Of a DNA stretch of 64,000 bases, positions 16,013-25,084 are shown in pieces; position 1 is the first letter of the stretch; each line of letters starts with the position of its first letter. The translations under genes and the position numbers were made by a program. Below the pieces are notes generated by a model. It searched no databases. It worked only from the letters and a program-made list of their open reading frames with translations, and was not told where the DNA came from. Source of the DNA: Terriglobales bacterium (GTDB lineage: Bacteria; Acidobacteriota; Terriglobia; Terriglobales; Acidobacteriaceae); contig JAICWP010000009.1 of assembly GCA_025934735.1 (NCBI GenBank), positions 1 to 64,000 of the forward strand, read 5' to 3'.

Positions 16013-18394
16013 ATGAGCATTGCGGAAAAATTTCTGACCATGGAGTACGGGCCGGCGCCGGAGGATCCCAAGGAGGCGTACGCCTGGTTGGAAGCGCACG
16101 GCCGCCGCTTCGGCCATTTCATCGCCGGGGAATGGCGGCAACCGGCGGACGGCAAGTTCTTTGACTCACTCGATCCCGCCACCGGGGAAAAGATCGCCAC
16201 TGTGGCCCAGGGCTCGGCAACTGATATTGACGCGGCGGTGCAGGCCGCGAAAACAGCTCTTCCCAAATGGCAGGCGCTGAAACCGCACCAGCGTGCACGT
16301 TACCTCTATGCCCTGGCCCGGGCGGTGCAGCGCCATTCGCGGCGCCTCGCCGTGCTCGAAACCATGGACAACGGCAAGCCCATTCGCGAGAGCCGTGACA
16401 TTGACATTCCGCTGGTTGCCCGCCACTTCTACTATCACGCGGGCTGGGCGCAACTGCTGAAGAAGGAATTTCCGGACTACACGGCTTGCGGTGTGGTGGG
16501 ACAAATCATCCCTTGGAATTTTCCCCTGCTCATGCTCGCGTGGAAGATTGCTCCCGCCCTGGCCACGGCAAACACGGTTGTGCTGAAGCCGGCGGAGTTC
16601 ACGTCGCTGACCGCGCTGGCCTTCGCGGAAATCTGCAGCGAGATCGGCCTGCCGCCTGGCGTGGTGAACATCGTCACCGGCGACGGTTCTACAGGCGAAG
16701 CCCTGGTTAAACACTCACAGGTGGATAAAATCGCGTTCACTGGCTCCAGCGAAGTGGGGCGCGCCATCCGCAGCGCCACCGCTCATACCCACAAGCGGCT
16801 ATCGCTGGAGTTGGGCGGCAAATCTCCTTTTGTTGTTTTCGAAGACGCCGACCTGGACAGCGCCGTGGAAGGCCTGGTGGATGCTATCTGGCTCAACCAG
16901 GGCGAAGTCTGCTGCGCCGGTTCCCGCTTGCTCATGCAGGAGAGCATCGCCGAGGTCCTCATCGGCAAAATTCAGGACCGCATGCGCACTTTGCGCGTGG
17001 GCCCGCCCTTGGATAAGGCCATTGACATCGGCGCCATTGTTGCGCCCGTGCAACTGGAACGCATTCGCCGCCTGGTGGATCAGGGAGTCGCCGAGGGCGC
17101 CACTTGCTGGCAGCCGCAGATCGAAATGCCCTCGCGCGGGCTCTATTTCCCGCCTACCCTGCTCAGCAACGTGCACCCGACTTCCATCGTGGCGCAGCAG
17201 GAGATCTTCGGCCCTGTGCTCGCCGCCATGACCTTTCGCACGCCCGCGGAGGCGGTGGAGTTGGCTAACAACACGGTGTATGGGCTGGCCGCCTGCGTTT
17301 GGAGTGAGAGCGTCAATGTGGCTCTGCACGTGGCGGCGCAGCTTAAGGCCGGCGTGGTGTGGGTGAACTGCACGAACTTGTTCGACGCCGCCTGCGGCTT
17401 CGGCGGATACCGCGAGAGCGGCTACGGTCGCGAGGGCGGCAGGGAGGGGCTGCGGGAATATCTGGAACCTTCCTGGTTCAAAGGCGCTCCGGAGCTGAAG
17501 AACGCCGAAGTTTCTGCAACAGGTGCCAGTCCACGCCGGCAGACGCCGGACGCTCTCATTGATCGCACCGTGAAGCTCTACATTGGGGGCAAGCAGGCGC
17601 GGCCTGACTCGGGTTACAGCATGGAAGTGCTTAACCCCAAGGGCGAACTGCTGGGCGAAGCGCCGCTGGGCAATCGCAAGGACATCCGCAATGCGGTGGA
17701 AGCCGCACGCAAAGCGGCCAACTGGTCGAATGCCACCGCGCATAACCGGGCGCAGGTCCTCTACTACATGGCGGAAAATCTTTCGCTGCGCCAGGAGGAG
17801 ATTGCAGGCCGTCTGGGAGCTGCCGTGGGCGACAAGCTTGCGAAGAAAGAGGTCGCGGCCAGCATCGAGCGGATATTTTCCTACGCCGCCTGGGCCGATA
17901 AATTCGAAGGCGCGGTTCACAATCCCCCCTTTCGCATGATCGCCATGGCCTTGAATGAGCCGCTGGGAACGGTGGGCATGATCTGCCCCAACCAGGCGCC
18001 GCTTTTGGCCTTGCTTTCGCTGATCCTGCCCGCCTTGGCCGCCGGCAACACCGTGGTGGCGGTTCCTTCTGAGACTTATCCGCTTATCATTGGGGACCTC
18101 TACCAGTTGTTCGACACCAGCGATCTGCCCGCCGGTGCGGTGAACCTGGTCAGCGGCCACAAGGCGCAGCTTCTGAAGACCTTGGCCGAACACGACGATG
18201 TGGATTCCATTTGGTGTTTCGCTGATGCCGAAAGTGCTGCCGCAGCCAAGGCTTTCTCCATGGGAAATCTGAAACAGGTTTTCACCAATGAAGGGCGCGC
18301 CATAGACTGGTTCGATCCCAGCCAGGGCGAAGGCCGATGGTTCCTGGAACACGCCACTCAGGTGAAGAACATTTGGGTGCCCTATGGGGAGTAA
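16013..18394 (+). CDS. Two-domain (ALDH16-type) aldehyde dehydrogenase
   Basis: 793 residues made of two ALDH modules. The first (about 30-500) is complete: IPWNFPL (Asn169), FTGSSEVG, catalytic Glu266 in LELGGKSP and the catalytic Cys in GEVCCAGSR (Cys300). The second (about 520-793) keeps the ALDH coenzyme-fold pattern (GTVGMICPNQAPLLALLSL) but lacks a catalytic Cys motif and the ELGGK segment and is shorter, so it is probably structural. This matches the ALDH16 architecture. Just downstream of deoC (22 bp) and upstream of a sugar kinase (92 bp), it most likely oxidises acetaldehyde or a deoxyribose-derived aldehyde. Confidence 0.92.
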   Translation: MSIAEKFLTMEYGPAPEDPKEAYAWLEAHGRRFGHFIAGEWRQPADGKFFDSLDPATGEKIATVAQGSATDIDAAVQAAKTALPKWQALKPHQRARYLYALARAVQRHSRRLAVLETMDNGKPIRESRDIDIPLVARHFYYHAGWAQLLKKEFPDYTACGVVGQIIPWNFPLLMLAWKIAPALATANTVVLKPAEFTSLTALAFAEICSEIGLPPGVVNIVTGDGSTGEALVKHSQVDKIAFTGSSEVGRAIRSATAHTHKRLSLELGGKSPFVVFEDADLDSAVEGLVDAIWLNQGEVCCAGSRLLMQESIAEVLIGKIQDRMRTLRVGPPLDKAIDIGAIVAPVQLERIRRLVDQGVAEGATCWQPQIEMPSRGLYFPPTLLSNVHPTSIVAQQEIFGPVLAAMTFRTPAEAVELANNTVYGLAACVWSESVNVALHVAAQLKAGVVWVNCTNLFDAACGFGGYRESGYGREGGREGLREYLEPSWFKGAPELKNAEVSATGASPRRQTPDALIDRTVKLYIGGKQARPDSGYSMEVLNPKGELLGEAPLGNRKDIRNAVEAARKAANWSNATAHNRAQVLYYMAENLSLRQEEIAGRLGAAVGDKLAKKEVAASIERIFSYAAWADKFEGAVHNPPFRMIAMALNEPLGTVGMICPNQAPLLALLSLILPALAAGNTVVAVPSETYPLIIGDLYQLFDTSDLPAGAVNLVSGHKAQLLKTLAEHDDVDSIWCFADAESAAAAKAFSMGNLKQVFTNEGRAIDWFDPSQGEGRWFLEHATQVKNIWVPYGE

Positions 18395-18486
18395 GCCCGT
18401 TGCCGCTTCAGCAGCTGAAATCCTCAGTTGACAGGCTGGGGCACGCTGACTAGACTCGGCCTTCCTCGGCGCTGCCCGCAACGACT

Positions 18487-19443
18487 ATGGCGAAACGCCC
18501 CCGCATCGCAGTAGTAGGCAGCGCGAACATTGATCTCACTACTTTCACCGAATCCTTTCCCAAACCGGGCGAGACCATCTTCGGGCAGAAATTCGATCTC
18601 GGATTCGGCGGCAAAGGCGCGAACCAGGCGGTAGCGGCGCGCCTTTGTGGCGCTGAGGTTGTCATGGTGGCGCGGGTAGGGCGAGACCTGTTTGGCCCGG
18701 CCACCATTGAGAACTTCAAAAAGCTGGGCATAGATGCCACCCATGTCAAACAGGTGGATGGCCTCTCGAGTGGTGTGGCCCCGATTTTCGTGGAACCCAG
18801 CGGACAAAACCGCATTTTCGTGGTGAAGGGGGCCAACGAGGCCCTCAAGCCTGCGGATGTGGACGCCGCTTCCGAGGCATTGCGCAGCGCCGACTGCATT
18901 GTGCTGCAGTTCGAGATTCCGTTGGACACCGTCTACTACGCAATTGGCTTTGCCCGCAAGCACGGTATTCGCTGCATCCTGAATCCGGCTCCCGGCCAGC
19001 CAGTGAAGATGGCAGCCTTGGCGGGCCTCGACTACTTCGTCCCCAATGAGAGTGAGGCTGAAACCATTACCGGGTTGCCGGTTGGCGATATTGCGCAAGC
19101 GAAACAATGCGCCAAGCGGTTGCTGGCCGGCGGAATTCACCGGGTGATCATCACCCTGGGCGCGAACGGGTGCCTGCTGGCCACCAATGACGCAGCCGAG
19201 CATCTGCCCGCATTTCCTGTAAACAGCATTGACAGCACGGGGGCGGGTGACGCATTCATAGGTAGTTTCGCCGTTTTTCTCGCCGAAGGTATGCCCGAGC
19301 GCGACGCTTTGCAGCGAGCTAACCTCTACGCTGCGCTTTCCACTACCGGCGTGGGGACACAGAAATCGTTTTGTGACCGTATCCGCTTTGAGGCCGCATG
19401 GGCGGCCCAATCGCAGGTCCGCTACGCCTCCACTCCGCATTGA
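18487..19443 (+). CDS. PfkB-family sugar kinase (ribokinase or deoxyribokinase)
   Basis: 318 residues, the usual ribokinase length. N-terminal GSANIDLTTF and GGKGANQAVAA, and the C-terminal DSTGAGDAFIGSF with the catalytic base Asp, are the two PfkB signatures. Ribokinase phosphorylates ribose; the deoC neighbour makes deoxyribose an equally good substrate. Likely cotranscribed with deoC and the ALDH16 gene. Together the three would turn free deoxyribose into deoxyribose 5-phosphate, glyceraldehyde 3-phosphate and acetate. Confidence 0.9.
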   Translation: MAKRPRIAVVGSANIDLTTFTESFPKPGETIFGQKFDLGFGGKGANQAVAARLCGAEVVMVARVGRDLFGPATIENFKKLGIDATHVKQVDGLSSGVAPIFVEPSGQNRIFVVKGANEALKPADVDAASEALRSADCIVLQFEIPLDTVYYAIGFARKHGIRCILNPAPGQPVKMAALAGLDYFVPNESEAETITGLPVGDIAQAKQCAKRLLAGGIHRVIITLGANGCLLATNDAAEHLPAFPVNSIDSTGAGDAFIGSFAVFLAEGMPERDALQRANLYAALSTTGVGTQKSFCDRIRFEAAWAAQSQVRYASTPH

Positions 19444-19510
19444 AGCCCTGCTGAAATTTTTATCGACGTATAAGCTCGCGACCGAGAGGGCTTTGCCAAC
19501 CATTTTTCCC

Positions 19511-19539
19511 TTGACAAGCCAGTCCGCGGCTGCAAAATT
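19511..19539 (+). promoter_or_regulatory. Sigma-70-like promoter for the TonB-dependent receptor
   Basis: TTGACA (19511-19516) is followed after 17 bp by AAAATT (19534-19539). It would give a leader of about 130 nt before the receptor ATG at 19679. The -35 is perfect and the -10 weak. Confidence 0.4.
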
Positions 19540-19678
19540 GCTCAGACCTCAGGCTTGATTCGTTTCAACAATGGGCTCCGACGTTGCGGCCGCCGTTGTA
19601 TGCGTGCCCGCCAGGCTCCAGTGGGGTAATGCAGAGATCCTTTCGCTCTTCGGCGTGAGACGCCGACCGGGGGTAACT

Positions 19679-22600
19679 ATGCTGTCTACGCGGACGCTGT
19701 GCAGACTCTTGTCCGGTGCCTTGTTGGTTGCTTTTTGCCCGCTCGCCTACGGACAGGCGACCGGCAGTTTCTTCGGCACGGTCGCGGATACCACCGGCTC
19801 CGTAATTGCGGGCGCCGCCATCACCATCACCGCGCAGGACACAGGCGTCTCCCGCACCGCCAAAACCGATCAGACCGGGCATTATCTGATTCCACTGCTC
19901 CCGGTGGCGACTTACACGGTCAAAGTCGCCATGCAGAACTTCCAGACGGTTTCGCAGGCCAACCTGCGCCTGCAGCTGGACGAGCACCGCGAACTCGATT
20001 TCACGCTTCCCCCGGCGTCGGTTTCACAAACCGTGGAAGTAAGCGCTACCCCGGTGGCAGTGCAGACCTCCGATCCCACTTTGGGTCAGGTCATCACCTC
20101 GGAGCAAGTAGCGCAGCTACCCTTGAACGGACGCGACTTCGTCCAACTGGCTACGTTGACCCCTGGAACCACCCAGGAAACCAACCCGCAGAGCTTTTTC
20201 AACGGCGGTCCCAGCAGTGAGGTTTCGACCCGCGGAACGTATTCGCTTTCCGTGGGCGGCTCACGCGCCCAGAGCACTGACTGGTTGCTCGACGGCAATG
20301 ACAATAACGAGCTGACCGCTGGCGGCATTTCGATCCTGCCCTCGATTGACGCCATCCAGGAATTCAAGGTCCTGACCTTCAACTACTCGGCGGAATACGG
20401 CACCCGCGCGGGTCCGACCGTCCTGGTCACCACTAAGTCGGGTACCAACCAGTTCCACGGCTCGGTGTTCGAGTTCTTCCGCAACACCAAACTGGATGCC
20501 CGCAGCTTCTTCGCCGCTACCAAGGAGCAGTTCAACCTGAATCAGTTCGGCGGAGCTCTTGGCGGTCCTATTCAGAAGGACAAGACCTTCTTTTTCGCCG
20601 ACTACCAGGGCAAGCGCCAGCGCCACGGCATCCCGTTCTTCGGCACCATCCCGAGTCCGGCGATGAGGAATGGCGATTTTCGTGGCGACCCCTTCATTGC
20701 CGGTGGTCTTCTGAGTAACCCTTACTCCGGTATACCTTTTCAGTGTGTGCCCGGCACCGAGAATCTTCCCGCGCCCACCAGCGAGCCCGTCAATCTGGAT
20801 GGAAGTCAGTCCACTGGCACGGCTTGCAACGTTATCCCGGCCACCATGTTCGATCCGGTCGGCAAGAAGATGCTTGATCTGTACCCGAACGGCAGCAACA
20901 CCTTCTCCGCCCTGGGCACGAATTACGCGAACGTTCCCGTGCGCACGCTGGACGAGAACGAGTTCGACGTTCGCGTAGACCACAATTTCTCACCCAGGGA
21001 CTCGATGTTTGCCCGCTTCAGCTACGACCAGGCGACTTCGTTTGTTCCCGGTGGTTCACCGGGGTTTGCCGAGGCCAGCGCCTTCGCCAGCACTCAGAAC
21101 ATTACCAATCACGGCCGCAACGTCGCCGTATCGGAGACGCACGTTTTCTCGGACCGCACCATCAACCAGTTCAACGCCGGCTACAACCGCATCTTCAACC
21201 ACATTCTTTCTTTCGGCGACAAGAGTTGCGAAAGCGCCAAGCTCGGCATTCAGGGCGCCAACCTGGACAGTTCCTGCCCGGGTGCGCCGGCGGGACTCTC
21301 CCAGTCCTCCAAGGACTGCATGAGTTGTGGTCTCAGTTCCACGCTGATGGGCAACTACTGGGCGTTGGGCGATCGCGGTTTCGCTCCCTTCCAGGGCGGC
21401 ACGAACGTTTTCTCCATCTCCGACTCTTTCGACATGATTCGGGGCAGGCACGACATCAAGGTGGGCGGACAGATTCGTGCTCAGCAGATGAATGTTGAGA
21501 CCAATGCGTTCCAGGACGGTTTCCTCATCCCCTTTGGAATTACCGGCGATACTGCCGCCGATATTCTGCTCGGTCAGGTCGGTCTGGGCATACACGATCA
21601 GACATTTTTGGGGGCGGTAACCGGTCGCCGCTGGAAGATGTTTCGCCCATTCGTTCAGGATGACTGGCGGGCAACCAAGGATTTAACCCTAAATCTCGGA
21701 GTGGCTTGGGCTCTGGTGACACCCATTACCGAGGCCCACAACCGCCAGGCCAATTTTGACTTTCGCACTGGCAGACTACTGGTGGCCGGTCCCCTTGCCG
21801 GGCTGAACTGCTCCATCTGCGTCCCCACCGATGGCGCGGTTGGCATACAGTTTGACAAGACCGCGTTCGAGCCCAGGATCGGCTTGGCCTGGAAGCCCAT
21901 GGGCAGCCAGAACACCGCTATCCGCGCCGGCTATGCCATCTACCACGACTCCTCCTGGAACCAGGGTGCGCAGGGCTTGTGGGAAAACCCGCCTTACTTG
22001 GCCGAATCCGACAACTTCAACAATTTTGCGCCCTGCCCGTTCCGAAATACGACGGTTAACTGCGGTCTTTCCCGAGTTTTCCTGCAGCCCAATCTTCAAC
22101 CAATAACCGCCCCTCCGAATCCGGCCACGTTTCCCGGGACGGTGCAGACGCAAAACTTGAATTTTAAGCAAGGTATGATCCAGCAGTTCAATGCCAATTT
22201 TGAACGCCAACTACCGGGAAACGCAGTGGTGACGGTGGGCTATGCAGGCTCGCGGAGCAGCCACATTCTGGTGGACGGCCTGAATCTGAACGTGCACTCT
22301 CCCGTGGCTTGCGGCGTAGTACCCGGGTACACCCTGGGTTGCGGTCTTAGCACCACCAGCTTCCCCTATCCCAACTTTGGGGTGGTCTCCAATAACAACG
22401 ACGTAGGCGCGGCGAAATATGATTCGCTGCAGGTCAAACTCGAGACCAAGACTTCGCGCCATGGTCTATATGCGCTTCTGGGCTATACCTATGCCCGCAC
22501 GTACGATTCCGGTTTACCGGACGGATTGGGTACCCCGCCGGGCGCGACCTATTGGCCTTTGCCCGGAGCACAAAAGCTGGACTGGAGCCTTTCGCAGATC

Positions 22601-23218
22601 AATCTCAACCACCAATTCACGGCCAGCGTTCTCTACAATTTGCCGTTTGGTAAGGGCAAACATTTTGGCGGCAATTGGAGCGGCCCAGCCAATACAGTTC
22701 TGGGCAACTGGGAAGTGGACCTCATCGAGAAGGCCACTTCCGGCTTCCCCTTATTCGTCGTGGACAGCAATAGCTTTGCCTCTGGAGTGAATTTCCAGTG
22801 GAACGGCAACAGCCTGATCCGGCCTAACATGGTCGGCGATCCAAACAAGCCGGGCAATGTGGCCGCGAATCCTACATGCGTGGGCCCGGCGCAGGTGCAT
22901 ATACTTACCGCCTGGTTTAATCCCTGCGCGTTTATGCAACCTGCTGACGGCGAGTTGGGCAACGCTCCCCGCGCTCCGGTTTCTGGTCCGCGCTTCGTCA
23001 ATACGGACCTGTCGCTGATTAAGCATTTCCCGATACGTGAAAAGCTGCAGTTAGACTTCCGGGCGGAGTTCTTCAACCTGTTCAATCATCCCCAGTTCTT
23101 CCTGACTGGCGGCGGCAGCGGAATGCAGGATATAAACCAGCTCGCCAGTTTTGGTGTGGTAAACGAGACGGTGAACAATCCGCGAGTGATTCAGTTTGCG
23201 CTGAAGCTTATGTTCTAA
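19679..23218 (+). CDS. TonB-dependent outer-membrane receptor with carboxypeptidase-regulatory domain
   Basis: 1,179 residues from the ATG at 19679; the frame is open 108 bp further upstream, but that extension hides the signal peptide (MLSTRTLCRLLSGALLVAFC). A CarboxypepD_reg-like domain (about 28-115; TGSFFGTVADTTGSVIAGA) is followed by the plug (VTSEQVAQLPLNGRDF-type motif, YSAEYGTRAGPTVLVTTKSG) and a large beta-barrel that ends in IQFALKLMF. This architecture is strongly expanded in Acidobacteriota, where such receptors are thought to import carbohydrates and other large nutrients. Location beside the deoxyribose genes suggests the ligand may be nucleosides, oligonucleotides or a related glycoside; that is inference. 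Confidence 0.93.
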   Translation: MLSTRTLCRLLSGALLVAFCPLAYGQATGSFFGTVADTTGSVIAGAAITITAQDTGVSRTAKTDQTGHYLIPLLPVATYTVKVAMQNFQTVSQANLRLQLDEHRELDFTLPPASVSQTVEVSATPVAVQTSDPTLGQVITSEQVAQLPLNGRDFVQLATLTPGTTQETNPQSFFNGGPSSEVSTRGTYSLSVGGSRAQSTDWLLDGNDNNELTAGGISILPSIDAIQEFKVLTFNYSAEYGTRAGPTVLVTTKSGTNQFHGSVFEFFRNTKLDARSFFAATKEQFNLNQFGGALGGPIQKDKTFFFADYQGKRQRHGIPFFGTIPSPAMRNGDFRGDPFIAGGLLSNPYSGIPFQCVPGTENLPAPTSEPVNLDGSQSTGTACNVIPATMFDPVGKKMLDLYPNGSNTFSALGTNYANVPVRTLDENEFDVRVDHNFSPRDSMFARFSYDQATSFVPGGSPGFAEASAFASTQNITNHGRNVAVSETHVFSDRTINQFNAGYNRIFNHILSFGDKSCESAKLGIQGANLDSSCPGAPAGLSQSSKDCMSCGLSSTLMGNYWALGDRGFAPFQGGTNVFSISDSFDMIRGRHDIKVGGQIRAQQMNVETNAFQDGFLIPFGITGDTAADILLGQVGLGIHDQTFLGAVTGRRWKMFRPFVQDDWRATKDLTLNLGVAWALVTPITEAHNRQANFDFRTGRLLVAGPLAGLNCSICVPTDGAVGIQFDKTAFEPRIGLAWKPMGSQNTAIRAGYAIYHDSSWNQGAQGLWENPPYLAESDNFNNFAPCPFRNTTVNCGLSRVFLQPNLQPITAPPNPATFPGTVQTQNLNFKQGMIQQFNANFERQLPGNAVVTVGYAGSRSSHILVDGLNLNVHSPVACGVVPGYTLGCGLSTTSFPYPNFGVVSNNNDVGAAKYDSLQVKLETKTSRHGLYALLGYTYARTYDSGLPDGLGTPPGATYWPLPGAQKLDWSLSQINLNHQFTASVLYNLPFGKGKHFGGNWSGPANTVLGNWEVDLIEKATSGFPLFVVDSNSFASGVNFQWNGNSLIRPNMVGDPNKPGNVAANPTCVGPAQVHILTAWFNPCAFMQPADGELGNAPRAPVSGPRFVNTDLSLIKHFPIREKLQLDFRAEFFNLFNHPQFFLTGGGSGMQDINQLASFGVVNETVNNPRVIQFALKLMF

Positions 23219-23258
23219 CGATGCAAATGCAAATTCCTGCGAATCTGATTTAACGGGA

Positions 23259-23279
23259 GCCCGTATTCAGTTTACGGGC
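23259..23279. terminator. Hairpin between convergent genes
   Basis: GCCCGT pairs with ACGGGC around a 9-nt loop, between the receptor gene and the convergent TPR gene, whose stop codon lies inside the stem. There is no clear U-run, so a termination role is only suggested. Confidence 0.35.
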
Positions 23280-24906
23280 GGAAATCCGAACTTTTCCCGC
23301 GCAAGGTATATACGAACTGTTGCATGTGCTGCCGTTCGCGCTCCGTCTCCTGTCTCTGTTCCTTCAGCAACTGGCCGTAAACCTGCATCTCCGACTGAGC
23401 CTTCAGTTTATCGCCGGTTCTCATGTAGGCTTGTGCCAGCCGGTAATGCGCATCCGCCAGCCGCGGTTCGGCGGCGACCGCTTTCTGCCAGGAAGACATC
23501 GCGGCGACATTCTGATTCTTTTCTGCATACAGAATTCCGAGCTGCAGATAGGCAGCACCAAAATTTGGATTAAGGCTGACGGCCTTTAGGAGCAGCAATT
23601 CCACTTGCGCTGAGCTCCTGCCGGAATGCTGGTGCTCTTTCCACAGGCCGAGCGCGTAGTAGTAGTTGGCTTGCGCATCCTCCGGCCGCAGCCGGGCATA
23701 GCGGGCCAGTCGTTCCAAAACGCCCTCCAGCGGAGCGGCTCGGGCGATTTCCATTCGGCCAAGAAATAAATAAGGACGAGAATCCCCAGGGTCCAGATCG
23801 GAAGCCTCGCACACATAGCGGGCCGCCTGCTCATACAATCCGCGCGCGAACGACGCAGTTCCCAGCCCCAGCAGCATTCGCACCGACTTGGGAAAAAGGC
23901 GATTGCCCTGGCTGAAAACTTCGCTGGCCGGCTCCGCCGCGCCATGCACAAGCAGTTCGGCCCCCCAATCGAAAAAATTGGCCTCGCTGGGGCCGAGCCT
24001 TGCCGCTCGCTCATACTGTTGAGTTGCCTCCAGAGGTTTGCCGCGTTTTTCCTGCACATCCCCGGACAAGTGGTGGAGTTCCGCACGATCATTCCCGGCA
24101 AGCAGCGCGTGGACTTGGGTTTGCGCCAGATCGTACTCACCCGCATCGGCGTAGGCGCGCGCCAGGTCATAGCTGCTCTGGTAGTCGCCCGGCTTCAGCC
24201 GGGTAGCCTGCTGCAAATAGGGCAGCGCCTCGCGTGCCCGACCCTGCTCAAGCAAAAGCTCGCCGAAACGCCGGTTGGCGCTGAAGTCGGAGGGTTGGCG
24301 TTCTGCCGCCTCGCGCAGGTTTTGTTCCTCTGTACTCGACGAAGCGGCCGAGGCGGGCGGCGAACTTCCGCCCAGCGCCACTACCTGCCTCGCAAGCTCC
24401 TCCTTGGTGGGGGCAGTCGTGTTGGACCCGTGCCCGCCCAAGCCGGTGCTGTCGGTTACGCCCGCAATGGTGAATTGAGGCTTGTCGAAAAATTCGAGCG
24501 ACCCGGAACTGCTTTTGGCCGCCTCGGATGGCGAGAGGTTGAAGTTTATGCTTTTCCTGATTCCGGCTTCGACTACAAAGGGCCCGGACGATGCGGCGAC
24601 GAATCCCGCCATTTCCGCGCGCGCCGTATATGTCCCCGGACGGAGTGACGTGAAGCCGCACACTCCTCGCTGGCTCGTGCGGCTAACAAGGTCTTTGATT
24701 TCACCCTTGCGCTGCAACTGCACCGTAGCGCCGGAAAGTGGGTGCGCGCTCGAGTCCTGTACCGACACCAGCACTCTGCCTTCTCGCCGCGAGGTGGGAG
24801 TTTGTTTACCGAGGGCAGGAAGGAGTGCAAGCTCGATCAACGCAACCGTTGCAAAGAGAACTCGGAGAGACGCGTAGCGGTTTGCGATCAACTGGACACA
24901 GCGCAT
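23272..24906 (-). CDS. Secreted TPR protein with a carboxypeptidase-regulatory-like domain
   Basis: 544 residues. A signal peptide (about 1-33, ending ALGKQ) leads into a CarboxypepD_reg-like beta-sandwich (about 42-128; VSVQDSSAHPLSGATVQLQR, LRPGTYTARAEMAGF). A low-complexity linker follows, then at least eight TPR units (for example ANRRFGELLLEQGRAREALP and SSYDLARAYADAGEYDLAQT). TPR domains bind proteins; here in the periplasm or at the outer membrane. Convergent with the TonB-dependent receptor, so it may assist it, but no direct evidence exists. Confidence 0.85.
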   Translation of the reverse strand: MRCVQLIANRYASLRVLFATVALIELALLPALGKQTPTSRREGRVLVSVQDSSAHPLSGATVQLQRKGEIKDLVSRTSQRGVCGFTSLRPGTYTARAEMAGFVAASSGPFVVEAGIRKSINFNLSPSEAAKSSSGSLEFFDKPQFTIAGVTDSTGLGGHGSNTTAPTKEELARQVVALGGSSPPASAASSSTEEQNLREAAERQPSDFSANRRFGELLLEQGRAREALPYLQQATRLKPGDYQSSYDLARAYADAGEYDLAQTQVHALLAGNDRAELHHLSGDVQEKRGKPLEATQQYERAARLGPSEANFFDWGAELLVHGAAEPASEVFSQGNRLFPKSVRMLLGLGTASFARGLYEQAARYVCEASDLDPGDSRPYLFLGRMEIARAAPLEGVLERLARYARLRPEDAQANYYYALGLWKEHQHSGRSSAQVELLLLKAVSLNPNFGAAYLQLGILYAEKNQNVAAMSSWQKAVAAEPRLADAHYRLAQAYMRTGDKLKAQSEMQVYGQLLKEQRQETERERQHMQQFVYTLRGKSSDFRP

Positions 24907-25084
24907 AAAGCCAGCGGCAGTGCGGGAATGAGGCCGCCATTTTAGTGTTTCCAGGCGACACCCCGCAACACAGCGCTCAAATGGTCCTGTAATGGCCGGC
25001 TACTCTTCGGATTTAAGAGTAGTGACGGGTGGCGCGCAGGCATTACAATGCGCCACCGTACGCTTACAAAGTCTGAGGTGAACG

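Noticed and set aside
16799-18481. 560-residue antisense frame
   Set aside because: Antisense shadow of the ALDH16 gene, caused by GC-rich codon third positions.
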